Part shown: piece by piece, positions 48,053 to 60,500 of the stretch
Layout: each line of letters opens with the position of its first letter
How positions within the stretch are numbered: the stretch's first letter is position 1
Assembly (NCBI RefSeq): GCF_001659605.2
Contig: NC_035170.2
Span: 31,414,020 to 31,478,019 of the forward strand
Direction of reading: 5' to 3'
Length of the DNA stretch: 64,000 nt
Source: Manihot esculenta
Taxonomy: Eukaryota > Streptophyta > Magnoliopsida > Malpighiales > Euphorbiaceae
The notes under the pieces: model-generated
The model's input: the letters and a program-made list of their open reading frames with translations, nothing else
What the model was told of the DNA's origin: nothing
Databases searched by the model: none
Position numbers and translations under genes: made by a program

Positions 48053-48647
48053 AGGGAAAATTACTTTTTAATCCCTGAGGTTTAACGTAATTAACACTTC
48101 TGTCCCTCTATTTTGGCGACCCAATACTTAAGTCCCTCACTTTATTTTCTATCCAAATTCGTAGTCCTTCCGTCCAAAATAGCCATTTGGAACACGTGAT
48201 GCCTCTTCTTCTTCTTCTTCTTCTTCTTCTTCTTCTTCTTTCTGCAACTTCTTCTTCTTCATCTTCTTCTTCTTCCTACCCTTTCTACAACTTCTTCTTT
48301 TTCTTTCTTCTTCTTTCTTCTTCTTCTTCTTACCCTTTCTGCAACTTCTTCTTCTTCTTCTTCTGCAACTTCTTCTTCTTCTGCATCTTCTTCTTCTTCC
48401 TACCCTTTCTGCAACTGGAGAAAACATGAAAGAGAAAAAAATTAGGGATTTCACATTGAGAGAAGGGTATTTTTGAAAAAATTATCATCTCTCACCTTTG
48501 ACTCTTTGACCAAACGGTTTAAATGGACGGAAGGACTACGAATTTGGACGGAAGAGAAAGTGAGGGACTTAAGTGTTGGGTCGCCAAAATAGAGGGACAG
48601 AAGTGTTAATTACGTTAAACCTTAGGAACTAAAAAATAATTTTCCCT
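48053..48647. mobile_element. MULE-like inverted-repeat element (family M), copy 2
   Basis: Inverted termini start AGGGAAAATTACTTTTTAAT on the left and, in reverse, AGGGAAAATTATTTTTTAGT on the right, then share GTTTAACGTAATTAACACTT and CTATTTTGGCGACCCAA blocks. A TTTTCAA duplication lies at 48046-48052 and 48648-48654 (8-9 bp with one mismatch). The interior is (CTT)n-rich (48198-48411). It is the same family as 39738-40933 but better conserved, and lacks the nested insertion. Confidence 0.8.
48198..48411. repeat. (CTT)n-rich microsatellite tract
   Basis: Long runs of CTT with CTGCAAC interruptions make up the interior of family M copy 2. Poly-Arg and poly-Leu/Ser open frames here are artefacts. 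Confidence 0.9.
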
Positions 48648-48654
48648 TTTTCAA

Positions 48655-50300
48655 ATATAAATTTAAAAATACCCATCATAAAATTTTAATTACTATTTGA
48701 ACAATTATTCACTGTTAAACGATAACGGTTAATATTATCAAATACGATTTTAATAATATTAATTATTGTAATAATTATTAATAATTTTAACCGTGATTCA
48801 ACAAAGTAATTATTTTATAATTTATTAAGTTAAAATATTAAATATTATTTTGTGGACTATGATTTTTCTAAATTTCCTATTTCATATAAGTTGTCTATTT
48901 AAAGATGGACAAATGCATCCCTTGCTTTCTACCTTTACATAAAATATGAATTCACATACATTTTATTTTTATTTAATATATTATTTTTTAAAATATAACT
49001 ATTTAATATCTATGTGTATTTATTAAAAATTAATTTTATTTAATATGTATTGTATGTTTTTGTACTTGTTATTTTTTTTATATATATTTTATATTTTTAT
49101 ATAATATAATATATTAATTTTCAAAAAACAGGCAAAAAAAATAAAGAAAGTTTTGAACTACATATTAAAATACAATCTAATTTTATTTAGAAAAACAATT
49201 AAATAGATATAAAAATTAAAAACAATATATCTAAATATCTAAGATATTAACAAAAGAAAAATTATAATGAATTACAGTATATATTATGATATAATGAATG
49301 GTAAAGATATGTTAATTTTATGTCTTTTTAAATTAAAATTGAAGACAATATGTTAATATATCAAATTCAATATATAATATGATTGATATGTAAATTACAA
49401 TATTATATTAAAAATTAATTAAATAAATGGTATATAATATAGAAAATTAAATTGTAAATTATTTTATGTTATTATATATATATATTGAAGGCCATGAAGT
49501 TAAAAAAGTGAAAAATTTAATATTATTTAAATATTATGGAAATAAATTTTGAAAAATGATTTCTATTTTTCAAAAATTTGTTTTAAAAATTAATTTTTAT
49601 ATAAATAGAATTCTTAATTACTACTTAAATTAGTTTTTATATAATTTTATATATGACTATAAATAAAATTAAAATTTAAATAAGATTACAAATTTAAAAT
49701 TTTTATGAATCCTAAAATTAATTCAAACAAGTGATATTTTAATGTAATTCTTAAATAAAATTAATTTTTTAATGAAATAATATAAATATTCGATTATATT
49801 AAGACTTATATTTTATTGTAGAAAATAAATATTCAATTTATTTATGTAGTTTAAAGATATTTAATTATATTAACACTTATATTTTATTATTAAAAATTTA
49901 AAAATTTTGAGATATTTTGTTCACATTAATTTCTTTTATCAAACCATTGTATAACATAAACTTGGGTTTGTCATTACTTCTTTTAACCATTTGTATATAA
50001 TAAATTTTTATTATTTTTAGTTTGTAAAATATATTTAATTAATTTTATTAATCTAAAAATAATATTAAAAAAATTATTAAAGAGCATACATTTTCTATAC
50101 CCAATAATCTTCTTAGCTTAAAGTGAAGACTATTGGGTTTAGGTAAGTTAATTTTATTGAAAAGAAAATTTTCTTTTTTAGTTAATTTTATTAAAAAGAA
50201 AATTCTTAATAACGATTATTAAAGAAAATAATCAATACGTTTATGATTTAGTTATTATAAAATTATATATATATAGTATAAATTAAAATAAATATAATAT
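48655..50300. other. AT-rich intergenic DNA between lipoxygenase copies
   Basis: Extremely AT-rich, with short repeated words but no gene or definable element. Confidence 0.55.
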
Positions 50301-50304
50301 TAAA

Positions 50305-50735
50305 AATTCAAATCCGACCGAATCAAATAAACTAAAAATTGAAATTTTTATATTTATGAAAATCAAATCGAATTAATTTTAATTAGAAATTAAATTGAAT
50401 CGAATCAGTTCGATTCAATTTGATTAATTTAAATTTTTAATAAATTTTTTATTTTTTACATTTTAATATTTTAAAATTTTATTGAAATATTTTAATTTTA
50501 ATATGATCTAATCTCTCTAAATTATTGAAAATAATATACTATTATCACTAATCGATTCGATTCAATTCTACTTTTTTGATTTTTTTAATTAAAATAGAAC
50601 TGAATTAAAATAATTGAAAATTTTAAAATTAAAAATCGAACCGAATCGAAATGAATAGTAAATCAAATTAAATTTTTAAATTAATTCGATTTACTCAATT
50701 TTTTTTATTTTAACCGAATATTAGGCGTCTTCCGG
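50305..50735. repeat. ACCGAAT-type repeat upstream of lipoxygenase pseudogene
   Basis: It starts AATCCGACCGAATCAAAT, has GAACCGAATCGAAATGAAT and ends near TTTAACCGAATATTAGGCG. It lies directly upstream of the core promoter of the second lipoxygenase copy. Confidence 0.6.
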
Positions 50736-50751
50736 CAACATTTGCCTTGCC

Positions 50752-50759
50752 TACAAATA
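50752..50759 (+). promoter_or_regulatory. Decayed TATA box of lipoxygenase copy 2
   Basis: GCCTTGCCTACAAATAA corresponds to GCCTTGCCTATAAATAG before copy 4 (63708-63715). One T-to-C change destroys the TATA core. Confidence 0.6.
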
Positions 50760-50825
50760 ACAAGAGCCTCTTCGAAGTGAATTTGTATAATACTGATTCC
50801 CATCAACCTTTTGATCATTCTAAAA

Positions 50826-53584
50826 ATGTTAAGCTCTCAGCTTCAGAACTTAAATTTTACAAAACCCTTTTCTCATTTACCACCAAAAACTTCTCTTGGT
50901 AGCCAAGAATTGAATTCCTTCCCTACTTACTGTAAGCAGCAGAAATGTTTCACTCGCACCAAAACAAGCTTTAGTGCAGTTGCTAGAGGCAGCAGTACCG
51001 CCATTGATAAGCTAATATCAACAGAAACACATTATGCAGAAGCTGCTCCAGTGAAGGCAACTATTATTGTTAATTTCCCGGTTGACACACTAAATGGATT
51101 GAAGGGACTGAGAGAGGAGGAGAAAGAAAATTTACGAGGATATGGACAAGGAAAGAGACGATCATTTGAGAGGATCTATGATTATGATGTATATAATGAC
51201 CTTGGAGATCCAGACAACAGTGATGACCTTGCAAGACCTGTTCTTGGCGGTAAAAAGTACCCACATCCCGGCCAGACGTTGTAGAATTGGATGTCCTCCC
51301 ACTGAATCGGGTAAATTTCAAGGCTTTTCTATCTTTTTGAATTGAGTTAGTTGCCTGAGACCAAAGGCTTTCCTAATTTTTAACAAATATTTCAACATAT
51401 TTGTGGACCTTGTTAACCTCTATTAGTTTGAATGGCATGCAGACCCATTAACAGAATCAAGGAAGTAACATTTGGTTTAAATACACTCCAATCTCTATTA
51501 CAAACTATAGTGCCCATGTTCGAGGCTAATATGGTGGAGAGAATCCAGCATTTCCAAACTTCACTACTATAGACCAACTGTTTAATGAAGGAATTCAACT
51601 GCCCAAATGTGGAAAACAAACTTCTGCCCTTGACTAACTATTACCAACAATAGTGAAGGGCTCTAAGGGGGCTAGAAATCTCTTGCAGTTTGAGTCTCCT
51701 CAGTTGTTTGATAGTACGGTCCTCTTTCTCCTTGTAATTTAAATTATGGGATGCAACTAGCATCTAGGGCATCTTCTGGGTGTACTCAATAATTTCAATT
51801 GTATATAAATTTTCTTGCAGAAGATAGATTTTCTTGGCTCAAGGATGAAGAATTTTCTCGTCAAACTCTTGCTGGTCTTAATCCATACTCTATAAGATTA
51901 GTGACAGTAAGACTATCAACCTCAATTGCTGAGTTAAAAAATGGATTCTCAACAAAGAAATTAAGAAGGAATAACAATTTTATGAATTTCTTCATGCAGG
52001 AACAAGAGTGGCCTCTAAAGAGTGAACTGGACCCTAAAATCTATGGCGCCCCTGAATCTTTGATCACAAAAGAAATAATTGAAAAAGAAATTGGAAATTT
52101 CATGACGGTTGAAGAGGTAAATCCAAAAAGTAGTTTCTTGTTTTACACCTAAACAAGTCCTTGATTGAAATTTGGTTTTATAATATTTATGCAGGCTTTA
52201 AAGCAGAAGAGGCTATTTATGTTGTATTTCCATGATCTAATATTGCCATTTGTGGCCAAAGTGAGGGAGCTTGAAGGCACCACATTATATGGTTCTAGGA
52301 CTCTCTTCTTCCTCGCCAATGGAAGCACACTGAAGCCTATAGCTATCGAACTCACTCGCCCACAAATCGGTGACAACCCACAATGGAAGCAAGTGTTTAC
52401 ACCAGTATATGATAATTCCACTGCTGGTTGGCTATGGAGGTTGGCTAAAACACATGTCTTAGCTCATGACACTGGCATCCACCAACTTGTCTCACTGGTA
52501 AATATTTGACAGAGTCTTTCCTACGCTTATTGATGTCATTTAAGAAACACTGATCCCATTCAAAAAGCCTAACACTCACAAGTGTGATTTGTAATTTAAT
52601 TTTTTAGGCTAAGGACACACGCCTCTGTAGAGCCATACATAATTGCAACTCATAGACAACTCAGTGAAATGCACCCTATATATAGACTCTTACATCCCCA
52701 CTTCCGATTCATAATAGCAATCAATGCTTTTGCTCTAGGAGATCTCATTAATGGAGGTGGAATCATAGAAAATTCTTTTTCTCCTGGCAAGTATTCAATG
52801 GAGCCGAGCTCTGCTGTTTATGACAAGTTCTGGCGTTTTGATAAAGAAGCTTTGCCAGCTGACTTGATCAGAAGGTACTACATTAATATATAGTTGACTA
52901 GTTCTCGTATATGCTCCATGAGAGACATGCATGTACATGACAATTGCATTGTTGAAATTGTGTTGGTTAATTTTCAGGGGAATGGCAGTCGAAGATCAAT
53001 CAGCAGAGCATGGTCTGAAGCTAGCTATCAAAGACTACTCATTTCCGAATGATGGTCTGATACTTTGGGATGCAATTAAGCAATGGGTTACTGATTATGT
53101 GAACTACTACTACCCAGAAGCAAACCAGGTCGCATTCGATAATGAACTTCAAGCATGGTGGGAAGAAATTAGATCTAAAGGCCATGAAGACAAGAAGGAT
53201 GAGCCATGGTGGCCTGTTCTAAATACCCAACAAGATTTAATCCAGGTTTTAAGTACCATAATATGGGTAGCTTCAGGTCATCATGCAGCTGTGAACTTTG
53301 GCCAGTATGCGTATGCTGGATACTTTCCCAACAGGCCAACCATAGCTAGAACCAATATACCAACCGAGGATCCATGGAAGCAAGAGTTTAAAGAATTCTT
53401 AAAGGATCCAGTGGTCACATTATTGAAATGCTTCCCTTCAAAGCTGCAAGCAACTAAAATAATCGCTACTTTGCATATTTTATCGAGCCATTCACCCGAT
53501 GAGGAATATATTGGACACTCATCGGACCCGTCATGGGAAGCTGATTCTACAATTAAGGCTGCATATGAAAAATTCAGAAATTAA
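50826..53584 (+). pseudogene. Lipoxygenase copy 2, pseudogene (PLAT domain lost, frameshifts)
   Basis: Exon homologues: 50826-51310 (exons 1 and 3 fused), 51443-51713, 51821-51906, 52000-52116, 52195-52497, 52608-52874, 52978-53584. Lesions: (1) exon 1 jumps from VKATIIVNF straight to the exon-3 text, removing most of the PLAT domain and exon 2; (2) extra bases near 51270 (CCCGGCCAG) shift the frame to an early stop; (3) about 50 bp is missing in exon 4 near 51462, with further indels after; (4) exon 7 lost TC in GTCTCACTG, a 2-bp deletion in the codons around the first iron-ligand His (SHW); (5) the protein would end YEKFRN, without the last 50 residues and the terminal Ile ligand. The upstream TATA equivalent reads TACAAATA. 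It cannot make an active enzyme. Confidence 0.92.
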
Positions 53585-53960
53585 CAATGACAGTACGCCA
53601 TTTTAATAAAGTTACATTTTGGTCCTTCCAATAATCATATTAAAATGTTGACTTGGCTGCTACTGCACTTTCTATTTTTTAGTTGCTGTTTTTATTTTCA
53701 ATTGACTTATTCTACTGATTTTTAGTCGATATTTCCATTTTCTTAGTTAAGTTGTTAAACATGGAAGCATGTTCCATGGTTGAGCCGAAATGTAGGAATT
53801 TCAGTTTCTTTTTTGCTGTATTTAAGCACATAGCAGTAAATAAAATAATAATCTCATTCTGCTACATTCTTCTTCTTTTCTGTGTGTTCTATTTTTTCTC
53901 TAACAAATCAATTGATTCAACATTCTTTTTATAGTAAATATAAAGGATGTTAGAGGTTAA
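53585..53960. other. DNA between lipoxygenase copies 2 and 3
   Basis: Non-coding. No homology to lipoxygenase exons or to the other repeats was noticed. Confidence 0.45.
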
Positions 53961-54022
53961 GAAAAATTGGATGGTTCATGACAATTGAAGAGGTAAATCT
54001 AGGAAATAATTTTATTATTTTG

Positions 54023-55532
54023 GGGCATTTTTTCAAATCATGCAAAAATAGAGATATATTTTCAAAAACATGCAGGATCCGAAAATATTTTGGGATTCTG
54101 TATGTCAACGCAGCGTGTTCGCCAGTCATACTGGCGAACATGCTTGTTCGACACCCATGGTGTCGAACAAGGAAGAGTTCGACACCATGGGTGGCGAACT
54201 CTGCCTTTCTGAGCTTGTTCGCCACTATGAATGGCGAACAAGCTCGTCCGGGCCACGGGAGTAGTGCAATCTGCTCCCGTGGCATGTCAGCTTGGCGGAA
54301 AGAATTTGTTCGTCACTTAAAGTGACGAACAATTGTGCTGAGTGGCATGTTCGCCACCCAAGGTGGCGAACATGCACAGAAAACTGAGAAAAAGTGTTGG
54401 CAAACACTTTTCTCATGCATGCCCGCTGAATGCCCCTGCACCCCTGCACCCCTGCACATGCATGCAGGGCTAGGCCTCCATGCATCAGCTCCTCCTCGGC
54501 AGAAGAGCTTTCTTTATTACAATAATTTTAAAATAAAAAATATAACTACTTTATTAAAATAATTTTAAAATAAAAAAATAAAATATATTAAATATTTTTA
54601 AAAAATAAAATATTATATTTTTAAATAATTATTAAATTTTATTATCTCTTAATTTATATTTACTTTAAAAATATTAAATTTTATTTTTAATGTATAATAA
54701 ATTTAAATTTTTAAAAATAAAAAAATTTATATATAATATTTTAATAATAAAAATTTTTTTCATAAACTATTTAAATTTAAAAAATACTACATAATAAATT
54801 AGATAATTTAAATTTAAATATTATAATAATAATATTATTAAATAATATTAAAAATTGATTTTATAATAAAATTACAAATGAATTATTAATTGATTGATAA
54901 TTAAAAAATATATAATTTTAAATATAAAAAATAATTTTAATATTAATATTTTTTAATTAATATCAATAAATAAATTTTAATTTAATATAATATTTTATTA
55001 ATTTTTATAAATTTTTTAAATTTATATTTATTTTATATATTTAATTTTTATTTATCAAACAAATTTGTGGTATCACATGCAACTGAAGTATCACATGCAT
55101 TGTGATACACATGCATGTGCATGCATTATGCATGCATGTGCATGCATGTGATATAAACAGAAAACTGTTCGCCGCTTATAGTGGCGAACACTTTTCCTCT
55201 TTCTGTGCATGTTCGCCACTCAAGGTGGCGAACATGCCACTCAGCACAATTGTTCGCCACTTTAAGTGGCGAACACGGGAGCAGATTGCACTGCTCCCGT
55301 GGCCCGGACGAGCTTGTTCGCCAGTCATAGTGGCGAACAAGCTCAGAAAGGCAGAGTTCGCCACCCATGGTGTCGAACTCTTCCTTCTTCGACACTATGG
55401 GTGTCGAACAAGCATGTTCGCCAGTCATACTGGCGAACACGCTGCGTTGACACACAGAATCCGAAAATATTTTCGGATTCTGCATGTTTTTGAAAATATT
55501 TCTCTATTTCTGCATGATTTGAAAAAATGCTC
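54023..55532. mobile_element. Foldback (MULE-like) element built of GTTCGCCA...TGGCGAAC hairpins
   Basis: Two arms of about 400 bp, 54023-54420 and 55130-55532, are inverted copies of each other, starting GGGCATTTTTTCAAATCATG and, in reverse, GAGCATTTTTTCAAATCATG. Exact 9-bp duplications ATTATTTTG flank it (54014-54022 and 55533-55541). Each arm holds about seven short palindromes such as TGTTCGCCAGTCATACTGGC... and GTTCGTCACTTAAAGTGACG..., with paired changes on the two stem sides. The 0.6-kb centre (54520-55060) is AT-rich. No transposase. The 9-bp duplication suits Mutator-type transposition. Overlapping open frames (e.g. 53950-54285, 55102-55560) are shadows of the palindromes. Confidence 0.9.
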
Positions 55533-55964
55533 ATTATTTTGCATCGAATCAAGACCTTGAAATTTGGATTTATAACATGTATCTATTTTTGCATGCAGGC
55601 TTTAAAGGAGAAGAGACTTTTTATGTTGGATTACCATGATTTGCTATTGCCATATGTGGCCAAAGTGAGGGAGCTTCAAGGCACCACAATATATGGCTCC
55701 AGGACTCTCTTCTTCCTCACCAATGAAGGCACACTGAAGCCTATAGCTATCCAACTCACTCGCCCACTGATCGGTGACAACCCACAATGGAAGCAAGTGT
55801 TTACGCCAAGATATGATGATTCCGCTGCTTGTTGGCTGTGGAGGTTGGTTAAAATACATGTCTTGACCTATGACTCTGTCATCCACCAACTTATCTCTTA
55901 CAAATAGATTTGGTGCTGGAGTTATTCCTTATGAACTGTTGTACACTCTCTGGTTCTCGAGTCA

Positions 55965-57489
55965 AAGTCAGTAGTGGTAGATTCAGAAATTTTACTTAGA
56001 AGGGTCTAAATAAAAGATTTAAAATAATTAAATTATATAAAATAAATATATATTTAAAAATTTATAAAAAGATAATAAAATATTATAATTAAATTATAAT
56101 TTATCTATTTTTAATTAATTAAAATATATTAATAATAATTTTATTTTTAATATTTATAAATATATCTTTTAATATAAATTAATGATTATTCTATTAATCA
56201 CTAGAAAAACTCTTTTTACATTGTGACATTTAAACTATAAAAAAATAATATTAAAGTAACATAATAATTTATGATGAGCTGAAATTAAGAGAAAATGGAG
56301 TTTTACAATGGGTTCTGTAAAACTGGAAAACTTAGACCTAAAGAAGAATATTTCTCCTTTTATATATTTCCTTTACGTGCTAACAGAACGTATATCAGTG
56401 GATCACCTATCACTGCTACGTTGATTCGGACATACGAGGTAATCAAATCTCTGCCCTATGCGTAACGGCCTCTGATCCTCTTCACGCGCGTGTAAATGGA
56501 TCCACAAGACAGATAAATGAGTCTTCCTTCTGGTTCTGAGCGGGGCCGGGAGATAGGAGCAAAGCTGAACCTAAAGGAGATCGACCCGAGGTGCAGTGAA
56601 GGCGAGGCTAGCCTGGTGGAGAAATTCAGAGGGGCCCGGTATCAAGGCTCGAAAGGGCCAGACCTGTTAGTGCAGAGGATGTGTGGGCTTCTGAGCGATG
56701 GGCCGCGATCGTGGGTTTGGCCCCTGACTGAGGTGAAAAAATCCAGCGGTCATCAATTTAATATAATATTTATTATAAAATCTATTTTATAAATTAAATT
56801 ATTTAATCCATTAATTATAGAAATAATATTTTTCATTAAATTAAATTATATTTAAATATTTTTAAATTTAAATTATCTAATTTATTATTTATTTTTTTGA
56901 ATCAATCTAATTTATTATTTATTAAATTTATATTTTTAAAATTAAATTACTTTTTAAATTTAAATAGTCCATAAAACTCAACAATTAATGAAACATTATT
57001 CATAAAATATTTTTATTTATAAAAAATTAATATTTATTTCTATGAATATAGATAGTCTAATAAATAATTTCAATTATATAAATAGATTAGAAATTAATTA
57101 AATAAAATAATTACTTTTTAATAATAAAAATAATATATAAAATTAAATTATGCACAATAAATGAATACTTTTAAAAAAAATTACTTATTGGAGTTAAAAT
57201 TTAAAAAATAAAAAATAAATTTTTTAAATAAAAAAATAGAGAATTAGAGAAATAAAATAAAATAAACAATTAAAATTAAATGAACTAAATAATATTGAAT
57301 GTAGATAATGATTTATTTGATAAAAAAATTAATTTTATAAAATACAAAATATTTTAATTAAATAATTTTAAAATAAAAATTAATAAATAAAATTTTTAAA
57401 TATACAAAGGTTTAATAATTAATTTTTTTAAAACTATTTAAATATCTCTATATAATTTGAAAATTTTCAAGGGTCCATGGCCCACGCTA
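55965..57489. mobile_element. Foreign insertion in lipoxygenase copy 3, type uncertain
   Basis: It separates two parts of exon 9. The left edge has GTGGTAGATTCAGAAATTTT and GGGTCTAAATAAA, the right edge AATTTTCAAGGGTCCATGGCCCACG, a pairing I associate with short plant hAT-type elements; ends and duplication could not be fixed. 56330-56760 inside is a GC-richer island. I see no convincing protein. Confidence 0.4.
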
Positions 57490-57530
57490 GGTCTGGCAGA
57501 GAAGGGTGTTCCCAATAGCATTTCAATATA

Positions 57531-60500
57531 TTGCAATTATGTTCCTCTGCTGATCTTTAGTGCTTAGTTTTTGATAATGTATTACTAAGGTAGGTTTCTA
57601 TGGATGAGTGTGTTTGGGATGAATCGTTTCATACTTTTCATTCTTAAACTCTTTTACTTTAAACGAAATAAATATTGCGTTGAAATAAATAATTGTATAT
57701 TTTTCTTTCTAAAACTTTTTTATTTTGAGCGAGATAGATAATTTATCGTCGTAAATGAATGAATAAGATAGTTAGTAGATTTATTGTTTAATAAATAATA
57801 AATCAACCACTGCTATATTAATTAAGAACCTTAATTTCTAAAGAAATGAAAACTCAAGTTCCAGTACTTGTTCAACACACTTTTCACCATTTTCAACTTG
57901 ACAAAATTTTCCATATGGTAAGATACTGGAGTAAATGAGTAAATTTTTTGGGGTTGATGAGATCAGCAAGAGAGTAAATGAATATTTTAGAATTGAGATT
58001 AATAAAGCAAAAAAGATGATAATACAATGGTTGTAATAAAAATAATGCATAGTATGTCCCACTTTAAACATATATTAAACCTAACATTTTCATTGTTAAT
58101 TTTTAATATTTAGTTAACTTTTATGAAAATGTAATTATTTTACCCTTAAATTTTAAATTTTATAATCATAAAGAAAAATTCAAATAAATTTAATTTATCT
58201 ATATCTTGAATTGATAAAAAATTGTTCCTAAACGTGAAGAATGCAAAAATTTTACTATTTTGGTGGTTGAAAAGTTGGACCATAACTCAATCACCTCACC
58301 TTCCTGAAAAAGGATTTACAGGTCACTTTTTGGCAAAGATGACAATCTTTTATTCGCTTCTTAGCCTCGGAAAGCGACCAGACGCTGCTCGCTTCTTTTG
58401 TTATTATATATAATTTGTTAATTTTATATTGTACAGTAAAAAATTATTATTATATTTTTATTTTTTTTAAATATTCACTAATTTATTTTTAATTCAAAAT
58501 TATTTAATTAAATAATATAAATAATTTAAATCAGTTAACTATTCTGTTAATAAAATAACTGAATAATATGAAATAATATATGTTCAAAATATGTCGTGCA
58601 TCATCACTAAATTACATCCTAAAGTCTTAATATAACTAGTAAAATTGGACCACTAAAATTTCATTTATAAAAAAATTTAATATAAGTATACAAAATAATA
58701 AAATACTCACCCCATGTTTTTTTTGAATTTCTCATAATATTTAATTACCGTTAAAAATATTATACAATAAAATTTATTACACCTATAATCATGAAATTTT
58801 TTATTTATTAATCGATACTAGTCAAATTTTTCTATAAGCAGAATTTATTTTTATATATTCTTAAACACTCTTTCATACTCGAGTCATTGTATTTATAATG
58901 ATTTTTTTTTATAATTTATTGATTTGAGTGTCAGAATTACTATTTATAAACGGCAACCATCTCATTTCTTTTTTTGTAGGGTGACAGATTATTTTTAATT
59001 TTTTTTCGGTCATATCACTAAAAAAAATATATCACATTTTAATTGAGTAATTTTTACGTATTAATTAATTTTATAAAAATTTAAGAATTTAATAATAATT
59101 TACTATAATTTTAATATATTTATTGTATGTAAATTGTTTATTTTGTTTTTTGGCAAAGAAACTATTTTACTTATTTTATGAAAAATTGATATGTTGTTTT
59201 TTTTTTTTAAAATATTGGTTAGCATATTTTATGGTAATGTATCATTTTTGTTATTTTAGGTATGTTATTTTTTCTTACTATTCTAGGTAAAGTTGTAACA
59301 TATACGATATTATATGTAATACTAGTTTTTGTTAAATATTAAAATAGATAATTTCGATTTCTTTTTATTATTAACACTCAATAAAAATAAAATTTTCATC
59401 ACACTTTAATATTTATAAAAGATTTTTTAATTATTTATTTCATTAATTATATAATTTAATTTTAATAGTTATCCGATACATATTGATTAAAATCGCTTCA
59501 GCTAATTTTTAAAATTATAATGATTATTTTATTATTTTATAATTATTATTTTATAAATTTAAACTTTTATCTAACAATTTAATAATATGACTATTATTTT
59601 AATATTTTAAATAAGCATAAATTACCATTATATTATGATTGAGTTTTATTATCACTTTATTTTTCTTATATTTTTTAAAATTAAAATTTTTTATATAATA
59701 ATTTAATATTATCAAAATCAATTTTATTTTAATAATTTTATTCCAAAATAATGAATTTAATATTTATATATATCTTAAAATTAAAAAAAATTATTACCTA
59801 CTTTATATTTTATATATAATAATTAATAATATAAAGAATAACTTATTCTATGATAATATGACATCATTAAAATTATTAATTTTTTGTAATTATCTATATA
59901 TAATTAATTTTTAGAAAATACTAAAATTGTTACCATTTATAATTAGGTAGATTATTAAAGATATAATCTATCATTTTAATCTATAGCTTTTATTTTATAA
60001 ATGTGAGTTATTTTTTATTATTTTTAGAATTAATTAATATTTAAATGTGTTAGATGAATAATTTTATATCAACTTTTAATTTTTTAATATTCTCTTTATT
60101 TTTATTAGAAATTAAATTAATATGATTTTTTTTTTTGCAATTTATGAAGTTCACTTTGTTTTTTTAACAATTTGAATTTAATAAATTAAATTATAACTAT
60201 TTTATTTGAACCGTAATTATAAAATCTTAATTTCTAATATATTAAATTGTTATTAGTATTATACATTTTATGAAATCAATTAATTTATAGGAATTTCTTA
60301 TTTTTATTTTTTTTACTTGATTCGATAGCATAATGAAGTATTTTTTTAAAAAACAAATTATAATGAAAGTTAATTAAAAAGAATTTAAATATAAATAGAA
60401 TTTAAATTTTTTAAATTCATATAAATTCTATAATTAATTTTAATAGCCAATAAAATTTTGCTTTTTATAGTTTAATATAAATAATTAAAGATATTTTTAA

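Larger units (their letters stand above)
53961..57530 (+). pseudogene. Lipoxygenase copy 3, shredded remnant
   Basis: Remaining pieces in order: end of exon 6 (53961-53992, …TTCATGACAATTGAAGAG then GT), intron 6 holding a foldback element, exon 7 (55600 to about 55900, starting [20 protein letters not shown]), a direct jump at about 55897-55907 from exon 7 into late exon 9 text (FGAGVIPYEL), then after 1.5 kb of foreign DNA the last residues ([10 protein letters not shown], 57490-57525). The jump sits on a short shared ACAAATAG word and turns SHW into SYK then stop. Exons 1-5, 8 and most of 9 are gone. Exon 7 is otherwise well kept, so the loss is fairly recent. Confidence 0.85.

Noticed and set aside
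52931..53584. A 202-217 aa lipoxygenase C-terminal fragment as a separate small gene
   Set aside because: It is exon 9 of the copy 2 pseudogene, has an AG acceptor just before GGG-ATG, and lacks the terminal Ile ligand.
53950..54325. Open frames over the foldback arms (also 54062-54562 and 55102-55560)
   Set aside because: They exist on both strands and repeat VRHxxWRT-like words from the palindromes; no homology or codon signal of a gene.
54023..55532. Regular short palindromes resembling a CRISPR-type array
   Set aside because: The genome is a plant, there is no constant repeat with unique spacers, and the two halves are inverted copies within a transposon with target duplications.
56517..56792. 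91-codon frame in the GC-rich island
   Set aside because: No recognisable domain, flanked by AT-rich repeat DNA and inside an insertion; kept only as a composition finding.
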